From positions 1 through 35,247 of the forward strand of contig NZ_CAKJTL010000024.1 of assembly GCF_917627385.1 (NCBI RefSeq): a DNA stretch of 35,247 nucleotides, in the 5' to 3' direction. Positions 15,269-23,047 of this stretch are shown in pieces. The notes below the pieces were generated by a model, which was given only the letters and a program-made list of their open reading frames with translations, did not search any database and was not told the origin of the DNA. Every line of letters starts with the position of its first letter. Position 1 is the stretch's first letter. A program made the position numbers and the translations under genes. The stretch comes from Protofrankia sp. CiT1. GTDB taxonomy: Bacteria > Actinomycetota > Actinomycetes > Frankiales > Frankiaceae.

Positions 15269-16183
15269 CTACCGGTGCTGGTGTGGTGCTGTCGCGGGCG
15301 TGAGGCGCAGGAGCCCCTCCTGGATGACGGACGCCACGAGCTGCCCGGAGCGGTCGAACACGGAGCCCTTCGTCAGCCCCCGTCCGGAGCCCGCCCAGAG
15401 GCTGCCCTTGTCAAAAAGCAGCCATTCATCGGCCCGGAAGGGGCGGTGGAACCACACGCTGTGGTCGAGGCTGGCGCCGACGACGGATCCGGTGCCGAAC
15501 ACCTGGCCGTGCGGGAGCAGCGCCGACGCGAGCAGGAACAGGTCGGAGGCGTAGGTCATGGCGCTCGCATGCACCACCGGGTCGTCACCGAGTGGGTCGC
15601 TGGCACGGATCCAGACCCGCAGCCCGGTGGATGGCTGGCCGCGGCGGGCCGCCAGCGGCGGAGGCTCACCCACGAAGCGGAAGTCCACCGGATGGCTGCC
15701 GAGGTAGATGTTGTACCAGCCGTCGAGCTCGTCGCCGGCCGCGGTGAACCACGACTTTGCCGGCGGGAGCTCATCAGGGCCGGGAACCGCCGGTGGCCGC
15801 GGCGTGTGCTCGTAGCCGTCCTCGCCCACATGGAATGACACCGAGGCATGCAGGATCTCTCCGCTGTCCTGGGTGGCGACCACGCGGCGGGAGCTGAATC
15901 CGCGGCCGTCGCGGAGCCTCTCGACGCTGTACTCGGTGGCCGAGCCGACCGTGCCCGGACGCAGGAAGACAACGTGCAGGCTGTGGGCCCGCCGGTCGTC
16001 GGTGACCGTGCGGCCCGCGGCCGCCAGCGCCTGTGCGGCGAAAAGCCCTCCGAAGGTCCTGGTGGGCTCGTTCTCGCGGCTACGTCCTCGGAAGACGTCC
16101 GCCTGGACGCTCGCCAGCTCGAGCAGGGGTCGCAGCGCGGACGTCAGGGTGACTCCGCCGCTGTCAGCAGCCGGGTGCGTCAC
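15269..16183 (-). CDS. Acyl-CoA thioesterase II (TesB-like, double hot-dog)
   Basis: The 304-residue product has the TesB layout of two hot-dog domains: FRGRSRENEPTRTFGGLFAA with the family's QALAAAGRTV helix, HSLHVVFLRPG, GRGFSSRRVVATQ, and in the second half LDHSVWFHRPFRADEWLLFD and GRGLTKGSVFDRSGQLVASV. The catalytic Asp-Thr-Gln set is represented by the Asp of SLDHSVWF and the late Gln of VIQEGLLRL. It releases CoA from acyl-CoA, perhaps relieving a stalled beta-oxidation. GTG 16183 was chosen because AGAGGTG lies just before it; the frame also offers ATG 16198 with no ribosome site. It is divergent from the acyl-CoA dehydrogenase across an AT-rich region. Confidence 0.9.
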   Translation of the reverse strand: MTHPAADSGGVTLTSALRPLLELASVQADVFRGRSRENEPTRTFGGLFAAQALAAAGRTVTDDRRAHSLHVVFLRPGTVGSATEYSVERLRDGRGFSSRRVVATQDSGEILHASVSFHVGEDGYEHTPRPPAVPGPDELPPAKSWFTAAGDELDGWYNIYLGSHPVDFRFVGEPPPLAARRGQPSTGLRVWIRASDPLGDDPVVHASAMTYASDLFLLASALLPHGQVFGTGSVVGASLDHSVWFHRPFRADEWLLFDKGSLWAGSGRGLTKGSVFDRSGQLVASVIQEGLLRLTPATAPHQHR

Positions 16184-16198
16184 GATCACACCTCTCAT

Positions 16199-16574
16199 CC
16201 TATATATTTTTGAACTTATACTACGTTATGATGATGATGTCGAGCTGATCGTGACGGGATGTCCCGGTCTCCGACGGGTCGATCAAAAATAGTTTTATGA
16301 GAATAATGATTGATGACATCAAGATGATCTTTTGCTGGCGCGGGCATCGGCTCCCGTCGCCCGCGGGCCTGTTGTGAGTGACCGGCAGCAGGGGCGCGGC
16401 GTCGTGGCGCTGGCGCGCGCCCAACCCCGCTTCTTGATCCACACTTCTGGTGCCGGAGCCTCTTGGCCGTCCCGGCCCGGATGGCTTGCGCGCACACACG
16501 ATCTAGTTAGAACATATAGACGATGTTGCGGGGGCTGGTGGCGGGTCCCAGACCCGTCGACGGAGTGGGGTGCG
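16199..16574. promoter_or_regulatory. Divergent promoter region between thioesterase and acyl-CoA dehydrogenase genes
   Basis: This gap holds no gene. Bases 16199-16240 and 16282-16332 are strikingly AT-rich, containing TATATATTTTT next to the thioesterase start and TTTTATGAGAATAATGATTG further right. A third AT patch, CTAGTTAGAACATATAG (16502-16518), lies 57 bases before the acyl-CoA dehydrogenase ATG. These look like promoters and operators for both genes; exact -35/-10 boxes cannot be assigned by eye. ATGATGATGATG at 16227-16236 is a short triplet repeat. Confidence 0.45.
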
Positions 16575-17831
16575 ATGGAGTTCGGGTATCCGCCCGAGGC
16601 GGAGGAGTTCCGGGGCCGCGTCCGCGTGTTTCTGGCGACGAACCTCCCCGAGGGCTGGCGGGGGATCGGCAGTCTTGCCGCCGACGAGGCCGAGGCTTTC
16701 ACTCGTGACTGGCGGGATCGGCTGTTCCGGGCGGGGCTGCTCGGCGTCTCCTGGCCCGCGGAATACGGCGGCGGCGGGCTGACAAAGATCGAACAAGTGG
16801 TCCTCATGGAGGAGCTCGCTCAGGCTGGCGCGCCGTGGGGTATCCGTAACGACACGTTCAGCGTCAAGATGGTCGGCAACACGTTGCTGCGGGCCGGCAC
16901 CGAAGAACAGAAGCACAGGTTTCTCCCGAAGATCCTGTCGGGCGAGGAGAAGTGGTGCCAGGGCTATTCGGAGCCGGGCGCGGGCTCGGACCTTGCGTCC
17001 CTGCGTACCCGAGCCGTCCTCGACGGCGACGAATGGGTTCTCGACGGCCAGAAAATCTGGACGTCGATGGCGCACGAAGCAGACTGGATCTTTGTGCTGG
17101 CCCGCACCGATCCGGACGCGCCACCGCATCGCGGTATCTCCTTCCTGCTGGTCCCCCTGCGGCAGCCGGGGATCGAGGTGCGACCGATCCCGGCGATGAA
17201 CGGCGACAGCGAGTTCAACGAGGTCTTCTTCACCGGGGCGCGCACAGCCGCGGACAACGTGGTAGGGAAGGTCAACGCCGGTTGGCAGGTCGCGATGACC
17301 CTGCTGGGCTACGAGCGTGGTGAGGAAGCCGCGACGAACCCGGTGCTGTTCCGCAACGAGCTCGACCGGCTGCGCGACCTGGTCCGTGAACGAGGGCTCG
17401 ACACCGATCCGCTCGTGCGGCAGCGGCTCGCGGACTGCTATGCCCGTGTGGAGGTCATGCGTTTCCTCGGCTACCGCGTCCTCACGGGTTACCTGCTGGG
17501 CAGGCCCCCCGGCCCCGAGTCATCGATCAGCAAGCTGTACTGGAGCGAATACCACAAGAAGGTCACTGACCTGAGTCTGGACGTGTTCGGCGCGGCGGCC
17601 ATGGTTGCCGAGGGGCGTCGGCCGCCGCGGGCTTACCGCACCGATGACCCGGGCTCTCCGAATTCCACCGCGTCCTGGCTCGGCACCCTGTACAACGCGG
17701 TGGCGGGCACCATCTACGCGGGCTCCTCCCAGGTCCAGCGCAACATTCTCGGTGAAACCGTTCTCGGGCTGCCCAAGGAGCCAGCAGCCGCTGGCCGGGC
17801 CGGGAAAGGTGGGACCACCGGCAGTCGTTGA
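16575..17831 (+). CDS. Acyl-CoA dehydrogenase (FadE-like)
   Basis: The 418-residue flavoprotein shows the ACAD signatures: KWCQGYSEPGAGSDLASL (FAD/substrate loop), GQKIWTSMAHEADW, GISFLLVPL, NEVFFTGARTAADNVVG and GTIYAGSSQVQRNILGE near the end, where the FAD-binding and dimer contacts lie. It should introduce the 2,3 double bond in an acyl-CoA, the first step of beta-oxidation. LLGYERGEEA is the start of the C-terminal helical domain. ATG 16575 fits the family start (MEFGYPPEAEEFRGRVRVFL); longer frames reach 16332 but read as non-coding. The last ~15 residues are an Ala/Gly-rich tail. In actinobacterial steroid and terpene clusters such proteins often work as heterotetramers with a second FadE; none is adjacent here. 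Confidence 0.9.
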   Translation: MEFGYPPEAEEFRGRVRVFLATNLPEGWRGIGSLAADEAEAFTRDWRDRLFRAGLLGVSWPAEYGGGGLTKIEQVVLMEELAQAGAPWGIRNDTFSVKMVGNTLLRAGTEEQKHRFLPKILSGEEKWCQGYSEPGAGSDLASLRTRAVLDGDEWVLDGQKIWTSMAHEADWIFVLARTDPDAPPHRGISFLLVPLRQPGIEVRPIPAMNGDSEFNEVFFTGARTAADNVVGKVNAGWQVAMTLLGYERGEEAATNPVLFRNELDRLRDLVRERGLDTDPLVRQRLADCYARVEVMRFLGYRVLTGYLLGRPPGPESSISKLYWSEYHKKVTDLSLDVFGAAAMVAEGRRPPRAYRTDDPGSPNSTASWLGTLYNAVAGTIYAGSSQVQRNILGETVLGLPKEPAAAGRAGKGGTTGSR

Positions 17832-17836
17832 CAGGC

Positions 17837-17876
17837 GCGGAAACGTGGAAACACGGAAACATGGAAACACGGAAAT
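17837..17876. repeat. 8-bp tandem repeat nnGGAAAC, five copies
   Basis: Units GCGGAAAC, GTGGAAAC, ACGGAAAC, ATGGAAAC and ACGGAAAT run without gaps just after the acyl-CoA dehydrogenase stop. The GGAAAC core is constant and the first two bases vary. It is a third short-period array within this cluster. Confidence 0.9.
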
Positions 17877-17949
17877 GCAGTGCGCGATTGCCGGGCAGCC
17901 GAGGCCCGTCGAGTCACCTCAAGTTGTCGAGTTAGCACGGAGGTGTGTG

Positions 17950-18129
17950 GTGAAGGTACAGGTCGATAGCGACACGGTGCCGCCGGAACTGCTTGTGGAG
18001 GCGGCGATGGATTATTCCTGCCTGTGTTGTGCGGGCGTCATTGAACTGTGGCGGGACGCCGCCGGCTACTGGAACGCGACCCTGGCCCACAACGAGCACT
18101 GCCGGCTGGAACGGATGGCCGCCGCGTAG
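17950..18129 (+). CDS. Small Cys/His-containing protein of unknown function (59 aa)
   Basis: I do not recognise a family. The start is set by GGAGG at 17939-17943, six bases before GTG 17950; a second GTG at 17947 is too close. The protein reads KVQVDSDTVPPELLVEAAMD, then YSCLCCAGVIELWRDAAGYW, and ends HNEHCRLERMAAA. Three Cys in CLCC and a late HxxHC could bind a metal such as zinc, giving a small two-strand ribbon; this is inference. It lies between the acyl-CoA dehydrogenase and enoyl-CoA hydratase genes on the same strand, so it may be co-transcribed. Codon use is G/C-ended like its neighbours, which supports a real gene. Confidence 0.65.
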   Translation: MKVQVDSDTVPPELLVEAAMDYSCLCCAGVIELWRDAAGYWNATLAHNEHCRLERMAAA

Positions 18130-18200
18130 CGGTGGGCGGATCCTGTCGTCGCCGGCTGAAAATTGTTGTTGCCAACTGAAACGTGGATAGGCTGACATTC

Positions 18201-19004
18201 GTGACAATCATCTCGGCGCCCGAGCTCGTGCGCTGTGACGTCGACAGTGGCATCGCCACGCTGACCCTGCACCGGCCCGAGCGGAAGAACGCCTGGACGC
18301 TCGAGATGGAGCGGGCCTTTTTCGACCTGCTCGACGCCTGCGACGACGACCCCGCTGTCCGGGTCGTGCTCGTCACCGGGGCTGGCAACAGCTTCTGCCC
18401 CGGTATGGATATGGGCCATCTTGACAACGTGTCGCAGGGACCGGCCGCGGACAGGCCCGCGTGGCGGACCCGTCCCATGACCCATGCCCGTTCGTTGCGC
18501 AAGCCGACCATCGCGGTCGTCAACGGCGCCTGCGCCGGCATCGGTCTGATCCAGGCCCTGTCGTGCGACCTTCGGTTCGCGGCGGCTGGCATCAAGATCG
18601 CCGCCTCCTTCACCCGCCGGGGGCTGCCGGCCGAGTTCGGCGCCAGCTGGCTGCTGACCCGGATGATCGGACCTGCGCGGGCGGCGGACCTGCTTGTCTC
18701 CAGCCGGGTTGTGGTCGCTGAGGAAGCGTTGGCACTCGGTTTGGTCGACCGGGTGTTTCCGCGGGAGGAGCTCGTGGCGGCCGCGCGGGCGTATGCCGCC
18801 GATCTGGTCGCCAACTGCGCCCCGGTGGCGATGGCCGCGGTCAAGGCGCAGCTGGCGGCGGACTGGGGACGGACGCTTGCGGACGCCCAGCTTGACGCCG
18901 AGGCGTTGGTCCGGGATACCGATCGGCGCATCGACTTCCGCGAGGGGGTTGCCGCCTTCGTGGAACGCCGACCGCCGAATTTCCGCCCGCTCCCGCCCCG
19001 CTGA
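18201..19004 (+). CDS. Enoyl-CoA hydratase/isomerase (crotonase family)
   Basis: The 267-residue product has the crotonase fold: GIATLTLHRPERKNAWTLEM, VVLVTGAGNSFCPGMDMGHL (first oxyanion segment), KPTIAVVNGACAGIGLIQAL (second oxyanion segment), and FTRRGLPAEFGASWLLTRMI, which keeps a Glu at the hydratase-type position (PAE). It could hydrate enoyl-CoA or isomerise it. Start GTG 18201 gives a family-like N-terminus; GTG 18183 is an alternative six codons upstream, and neither has a strong ribosome site. It follows the 59-residue gene by 71 bases. A MITE-like element begins 67 bases after its stop. Confidence 0.88.
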   Translation: MTIISAPELVRCDVDSGIATLTLHRPERKNAWTLEMERAFFDLLDACDDDPAVRVVLVTGAGNSFCPGMDMGHLDNVSQGPAADRPAWRTRPMTHARSLRKPTIAVVNGACAGIGLIQALSCDLRFAAAGIKIAASFTRRGLPAEFGASWLLTRMIGPARAADLLVSSRVVVAEEALALGLVDRVFPREELVAAARAYAADLVANCAPVAMAAVKAQLAADWGRTLADAQLDAEALVRDTDRRIDFREGVAAFVERRPPNFRPLPPR

Positions 19005-19070
19005 CCCTCAACCGGCCGGGGCCGCCGTGGATCGAAGATGGCGCGGATTTATGTGATTTCTCGGGGTCTG

Positions 19071-19240
19071 TAAGAGCACCCGGCAAGAAGGATGTGGATC
19101 AAAGGGTGGGACTGGGGCGCGTGCATCGCGAGACGACGCGGGGAGCCACCGGAGATGTTGGGTGACGACCGACGACAACAACGCGAGGCGCGGGTGCCCC
19201 AGCCCCGCGACGCCACGTCCCGTGTTGCCTGTCACTCTAA
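19071..19240. mobile_element. MITE-like element 2 (170 bp with flanking TAA)
   Basis: The left tip TAAGAGCACCCGGCAAGAAG (19071-) and the right tip CCTGTCACTCTAA (-19240) are imperfect inverted repeats bordered by TAA. About 95 bases of the right half (19146-19240) closely match 31681-31813, including the block CCCCAGCCCCGCGACGCC. It lies between the enoyl-CoA hydratase and WhiB genes and encodes nothing visible. Part of the same sequence occurs in the hairpin after the CoA lyase (22915-22964). Confidence 0.5.
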
Positions 19241-19334
19241 GATCATTTGATGCTTTCTTGTCATACCGGCCTCGAAAGATCGTGGATTTTCGAGCGGGCG
19301 GGCCGATATCGCGGGTGCGCCGGATGGGCCGCGG

Positions 19335-19577
19335 TTATACCGGCATGTGGACCGTGTCGCGCCGGAGCTCGCGCCGTTCATCCGCGCTGAGCCCGCCCCA
19401 GACGCCGCTGTCCTGACGGGCTTCAAGAGCCCACGCCAGGCATTCGCTGGTGACTGCGCATCGCCGGCATACGGCTTTCGCGGTATCGATCTGGCTCGCG
19501 GCCAGTCCGGTCGTTCCGGTCGGAAAGAAGATCTCGGGATCCGTGCCCCGACAGAAGGCTCGGCGGCGCCAGTCCAT
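19335..19577 (-). CDS. WhiB-family iron-sulfur regulator (WblE/WhiB1-like)
   Basis: The 80-residue protein has the four conserved cysteines that hold a [4Fe-4S] cluster (Cys9, Cys37, Cys40, Cys46, the last three in CRRCAVTSEC) and the turn GVWGG at 58-62, followed by a basic tail (DERRELRRD). WhiB proteins bind the principal sigma factor and tune transcription in response to NO or redox state. The opening MDWRRRAFCRGTDPEIFFP and overall length match the WblE/WhiB1 subgroup, which is essential or near-essential in relatives. ATG 19577 has GGGGGT upstream; longer frames to 19685 would include non-coding sequence. A good -35/-10 promoter is at 19653-19682. Confidence 0.93.
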   Translation of the reverse strand: MDWRRRAFCRGTDPEIFFPTGTTGLAASQIDTAKAVCRRCAVTSECLAWALEARQDSGVWGGLSADERRELRRDTVHMPV

Positions 19578-19652
19578 TTTCGTACCCCCTTTTGCCAGGG
19601 CGTCAGCCCGGATGATGGTTGGCCCGGATGATGCTAGGCGCGGAGGCCCGCT

Positions 19653-19682
19653 TATTAAGCACAACATGCTCTCAATTGTCAA
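19653..19682 (-). promoter_or_regulatory. Sigma-70-type promoter of the whiB-like gene
   Basis: On the minus strand TTGACA (complement at 19677-19682) is followed after 18 bases by TTAATA (complement at 19653-19658). This leaves a 5' leader of about 70 bases before ATG 19577. The match to TTGACA is exact and stands in an AT-rich island, so it should be recognised by the housekeeping sigma factor. Confidence 0.6.
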
Positions 19683-19960
19683 CAACAGAGCAGGGGTGCT
19701 CTGGTGGTGGGCTCGGCCGGCGTCTCCAGCGGCGTTTCTCGGGCAGCCGCCTGCTGCATCGCCGATCCCTGCGCACGTACCGGTTGAAGGTCCTCGCGGA
19801 CCAGGCCACCTTCCGGCCGGCGTTCGCCCGTGGCAAGGAACTGTCCATGCGGGATGTCTACGTCCCGCTGCGGGTCTCAGCGCCCTCAGCGGTCTCGGTC
19901 GGGGGATGGAGCCACGTAGCCGTGGCGGCCACGCGATAGCGACGACGACTCGGCACGAGT

Positions 19961-19977
19961 GGTGCCATCATGGCACC
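19961..19977. promoter_or_regulatory. Palindromic operator next to the VapB start
   Basis: GGTGCCAT-C-ATGGCACC is a perfect 8-bp palindrome around one base and ends directly at the base before ATG 19978. Ribbon-helix-helix antitoxins of VapBC pairs repress their own promoter by binding such palindromes. Its position implies either a leaderless transcript or use of the internal ATG 19987. Confidence 0.6.
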
Positions 19978-20208
19978 ATGAGGCGGATGAACCTGCGTGA
20001 CGTACCCGACGAGATCTACACGGCTCTCGCCGACGCAGCGGCGGCAAGCCACCAGTCGCTGAACGCCTTCGTGGTGGAACGGCTCACCGAGGTGGCCCGT
20101 GTGGTCAGGCTGGCCGACTACGTCGCGTCGTACGAACCCCCCCAGGGAACGGGCGTCACCCTTGAGGACGCCGTGGCCGCGGTGCGCGAGGCCCGGGACG
20201 GCTCGTGA
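19978..20208 (+). CDS. VapB/FitA-type ribbon-helix-helix antitoxin
   Basis: The 76-residue protein starts MRRMNLRDVPDEIYTALADA and continues AAASHQSLNAFVVERLTEVA: a beta strand (MNLRDVP) and two helices, the typical RHH fold of FitA/VapB antitoxins. The C-terminus (GVTLEDAVAAVREARDGS) should wrap the toxin. ATG 19978 abuts the palindrome; ATG 19987, preceded by GAGG, is an alternative start that would leave strand residues intact. The stop overlaps the GTG of the VapC gene (GTGA at 20205-20208), so the two are translated as a unit. Confidence 0.82.
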   Translation: MRRMNLRDVPDEIYTALADAAAASHQSLNAFVVERLTEVARVVRLADYVASYEPPQGTGVTLEDAVAAVREARDGS

Positions 20209-20609
20209 GCCTGGTAGTGATCGACGCGTCGGCTCTGGTCGCCTTCTACGCGGTTTCAGATCCCCGGCGTCCGCGTATCGTCGCGCGTTTTTCCGCCGGT
20301 CATGCGCTTTTCGCGCCAGCGCACCTGGACGTGGAGGTGACGTCCGCACTGCGTGGCCTGGCTCGCGGTAATCCGAGCCTACAGGCGGTGGTCCCCCGGG
20401 CGTTACGCCACTTGGCGGGTTTTCCCATCCGCCGCATGCCGATCGCTCCGCTGCTCGAACGGATGTGGCAGCTCCGCGAGAACGTCACCCCCTACGACGC
20501 TGCTTACGTCGCGCTCGCCGAAAGGCTCGACAGCGCGGTCATCACCTGTGACGCCAAACTGGCGGCGGCTTCCGGAATCGGCTGTATCATCGATCTGATC
20601 GCGTATTGA
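20205..20609 (+). CDS. VapC-type PIN-domain ribonuclease toxin
   Basis: The 134-residue product is a PIN nuclease with all four acidic residues: Asp7 (VVIDASAL), Glu44 (HLDVEVTSAL), Asp98 (VTPYDAAYVALAE) and Asp116 (AVITCDAKLA). VapC toxins cut tRNA or rRNA when freed from VapB. It is intact and paired with the antitoxin by start/stop overlap, so the module should be functional. It interrupts the catabolic region between the WhiB gene and the CoA lyases. The pair's G/C-rich codon use does not suggest a recent arrival. Confidence 0.9.
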   Translation: MSLVVIDASALVAFYAVSDPRRPRIVARFSAGHALFAPAHLDVEVTSALRGLARGNPSLQAVVPRALRHLAGFPIRRMPIAPLLERMWQLRENVTPYDAAYVALAERLDSAVITCDAKLAAASGIGCIIDLIAY

Positions 20610-20909
20610 CGGCGCGTCGACGGGCGCGCCCAGGACAGCGTCGTAGTTGTTCTGGCAGGTCCGCCGGGCGGACGGCTGGAACATCCCGGTGAAGGTGCCG
20701 AGCTGAGCGACCGGGCGAGGGGCAGGGCACAGGCCGGCGGTGGGCCGCCCGCGGTTGGCGCTCATCTCCTTTTCCCGCCGATCAGATGCCCGTGAGCGTC
20801 CCGGGCTGGATACTTGCCCCGCGGCTGGCGCGCGACCAGCACGAGGATCTTCCGTCCGGGGCGTGGTTCACAACCCGTACAGGACGGACGCGCCGACAGG
20901 AGTGCTCCC
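20610..20909. other. Non-coding stretch upstream of the first CoA-ester lyase gene
   Basis: No gene was recognised. A short hairpin (GGCGCG at 20611-20616 with CGCGCC at 20625-20630) follows VapC and may end its transcript. AGGAG at 20898-20902 is the ribosome site of the lyase. The promoter of the lyase pair must lie here but is not evident. Confidence 0.4.
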
Positions 20910-21986
20910 ATGCGCAACCCGAAGGACTTCTTCGCTCCGCTTGCGGTGGGCGCGCCGGCGCCGCTGCGGGAGCTCCCACCGCGGCTTTCCCGCGTGATCC
21001 ACTTCTTCGACCCGAGCAACGCGAAGATGGCCTCGAAGGTCCCGGATATCCTGCCCCGCCTGGACGTGGTGCTCGGCAATCTCGAGGACGGTGTCCGGGC
21101 CGACGCGAAGATCGCGGCCAGGGAGGGGCTGGCGAAGCTCGCCGCGGCCACGGACTTCGGTGACACCCAGCTGTGGACGCGGGTGAACAGCCTGGACTCG
21201 CCCTGGGGCCTCGACGACCTGCTGACGCTCGTCCCGGCGATCGGCCACAAGCTGGACGTCATCATGGTGCCCAAGGTCGAGGGGCCGGAGGACATCCACT
21301 ACGTCGATCGCCTGCTTGCCCAGCTTGAGGCGAAGGCGGAGCTCACCCGGCCGCTGCTTGTCCACGCCATCCTGGAGACCGCCCGCGGTGTCGCGAACGT
21401 CGAGGAGATCGCCGGGGCGAGCCCACGCATGCAGGGCCTGTCGCTCGGGCCCGCCGACCTCGCCGCGGACCGGCGGATGAAGACCACCAGGGTGGGCGGC
21501 GGGCATCCGGGGTATCTCGTCCGGCAGGATCCGTCCGCGGCCGACCCGGACGCGCCGCGCGCCATCTATCAGCAGGACCTGTGGCACTACACCCTGGCCA
21601 GGATGGTGGACGCCTGTGCCGCCAACGGGATTCTGCCGTATTACGGGCCGTTCGGCGACATCAAGGACGTCGTGGCCTGCGAGGACCAGTTCCGCAACGC
21701 GTTCCTGCTCGGCTGTGTCGGTGCCTGGAGCCTGCACCCGGTGCAGATCGACATTGCGAAGCGGGTCTTCAGCCCGGAGCCCGCCGAGGTCGCCTGGGCT
21801 CGACATGTGATCGATACAATGGGCGATGGAACTGGGGCGATCATGGTGGACGGCAAGATGCAGGATGACGCCTCGGTCAAACAGTGCAAGGTCGTCCTGA
21901 ACCTCGCGCGGACCCTGGCCGCGCGCGACCCGCATCTGGCCGAGGCCTACGGCTTCACCGATCTGGCCGAGCAGGCCGCCCGATGA
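20910..21986 (+). CDS. HpcH/HpaI aldolase–citrate lyase family CoA-ester lyase (large variant)
   Basis: The 358-residue protein belongs to the CitE/malyl-CoA lyase TIM-barrel superfamily. Signs are [20 protein letters not shown] (the LEDxV metal/substrate strand), [13 protein letters not shown] (RVN motif), [20 protein letters not shown] (VPK motif), [20 protein letters not shown] (catalytic-site Glu), and [15 protein letters not shown]. The family cleaves or forms malyl-CoA, methylmalyl-CoA or citramalyl-CoA. Compared with the second lyase this one has an insert near 190-245 ([15 protein letters not shown]). ATG 20910 has AGGAG upstream. It ends in an ATGA overlap with the next lyase gene, so the pair may form a hetero-complex. 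Confidence 0.85.
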   Translation: MRNPKDFFAPLAVGAPAPLRELPPRLSRVIHFFDPSNAKMASKVPDILPRLDVVLGNLEDGVRADAKIAAREGLAKLAAATDFGDTQLWTRVNSLDSPWGLDDLLTLVPAIGHKLDVIMVPKVEGPEDIHYVDRLLAQLEAKAELTRPLLVHAILETARGVANVEEIAGASPRMQGLSLGPADLAADRRMKTTRVGGGHPGYLVRQDPSAADPDAPRAIYQQDLWHYTLARMVDACAANGILPYYGPFGDIKDVVACEDQFRNAFLLGCVGAWSLHPVQIDIAKRVFSPEPAEVAWARHVIDTMGDGTGAIMVDGKMQDDASVKQCKVVLNLARTLAARDPHLAEAYGFTDLAEQAAR

Positions 21987-22912
21987 GCAGCACCCCGGCC
22001 GGCACCGCGGCGCTCGCGTATCGGCCGCGGCGCTCCGTCCTGTACATGCCCGCCGCGAACGAGCGGGCGTTGGAGAAGGCCCGCGGCATCCCCGCGGACG
22101 CGCTGATTCTCGACCTTGAGGACGCTGTCGCGCCGGACGCCAAGGAGGCCGCCCGTGAGCGGGCCTGCGCGAAGGTCGCTGATCAGGCCTACGGCGGGCG
22201 CGAGGTGACCATCCGGGTGAACGGGCTGGACACCCGCTGGCATACCGATGACCTGCGGGCCGTGGCGGCCGCCGGCCCGGACGGCGTGGTCGTCCCGAAG
22301 ATCTCCTGTGCCCAGGACGTGCACGCCGTCGAAAAGAGCCTCGAGGCCGCGGGCGCGCCCGACCGCACCAGGATCTGGGCGATGGTCGAGACCCCGGTCG
22401 CGATGCTGCATGCCGAGGAGATCGCCCGAGCCTCGCAACGACTTGCCGTTCTGGTGATGGGCACTAACGATCTTGCCAACGAGCTGCACGCTGAGCACGT
22501 TCCCGGCCGGGCACCGCTGCTGCCCGGGCTTGGGCTGTGTCTGCTTGCGGCTCGCGCCGTCGGGGTCGCCATCCTGGACGGGGTCTTCAACGACATCCGT
22601 GACCTCGACGGGTTCGAAGCGGAGTGCGTGCAGGGGCGGCAGCTGGGTTTCGACGGCAAGACGTTGATCCACCCGGGGCAGGTCGAGCCCTGCAACCGGG
22701 TGTTCGCGCCTGCGCCGGCTCAGGTCGAGGAGTCCAAGGAGATCCTCGCGGCCTGGGAGGAGGCGTTGGCCTCGGGCCACGGTGTCGCCACCGTGAACGG
22801 TCGAATGATCGAAAATCTGCATGTGAACAACGCCCGGCGCATCCTCGCGGTCAGCGAGGCCATCGCCGCACTCGACCGGGAGGCGGCGGCTGGCACGGCC
22901 GGGCAACAATGA
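21983..22912 (+). CDS. CitE-like CoA-ester lyase
   Basis: The 309-residue protein is a canonical CitE-like lyase: [39 protein letters not shown] (LEDAV with the metal-binding acid), [41 protein letters not shown] (substrate Glu), [14 protein letters not shown] and [19 protein letters not shown]. It probably splits a 3-hydroxy-acyl-CoA such as malyl-CoA or citramalyl-CoA into acetyl-CoA and an oxo acid. It overlaps the preceding lyase by four bases. A perfect hairpin begins three bases after its stop. Two different CitE-like enzymes side by side suggest a step with a branched or unusual CoA ester. Confidence 0.9.
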   Translation: MSSTPAGTAALAYRPRRSVLYMPAANERALEKARGIPADALILDLEDAVAPDAKEAARERACAKVADQAYGGREVTIRVNGLDTRWHTDDLRAVAAAGPDGVVVPKISCAQDVHAVEKSLEAAGAPDRTRIWAMVETPVAMLHAEEIARASQRLAVLVMGTNDLANELHAEHVPGRAPLLPGLGLCLLAARAVGVAILDGVFNDIRDLDGFEAECVQGRQLGFDGKTLIHPGQVEPCNRVFAPAPAQVEESKEILAAWEEALASGHGVATVNGRMIENLHVNNARRILAVSEAIAALDREAAAGTAGQQ

Positions 22913-22914
22913 CC

Positions 22915-22936
22915 GGCGTCGCGAGCCCGCGACGCC
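22915..22936 (+). terminator. Hairpin terminator after the CoA-lyase pair
   Basis: Perfect 9-bp arms GGCGTCGCG (22915-22923) and CGCGACGCC (22928-22936) with an AGCC loop, directly after the stop. The sequence 22917-22964 resembles the inside and right end of MITE-like elements 2 and 3 (…CGCGACGCC…CTGTTGCC…GCTCT), so a shortened copy of that family seems to serve as terminator here. Confidence 0.7.
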
Positions 22937-23047
22937 GCGTCCCCTGTTGCCGGTCGCTCTCAAAGCAGTGATGCCGTACGCTGACGATGTTGTTGGTCGG
23001 GCTGGCATCCATTGCTGACAGCCAGCTGGAAACCCGTCCGGCGGAAC

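Noticed and set aside
20403-20765. Minus-strand frame downstream of and overlapping vapC
   Set aside because: Part is antisense to VapC; the remaining part (about 20610-20765) resembles nothing I know.
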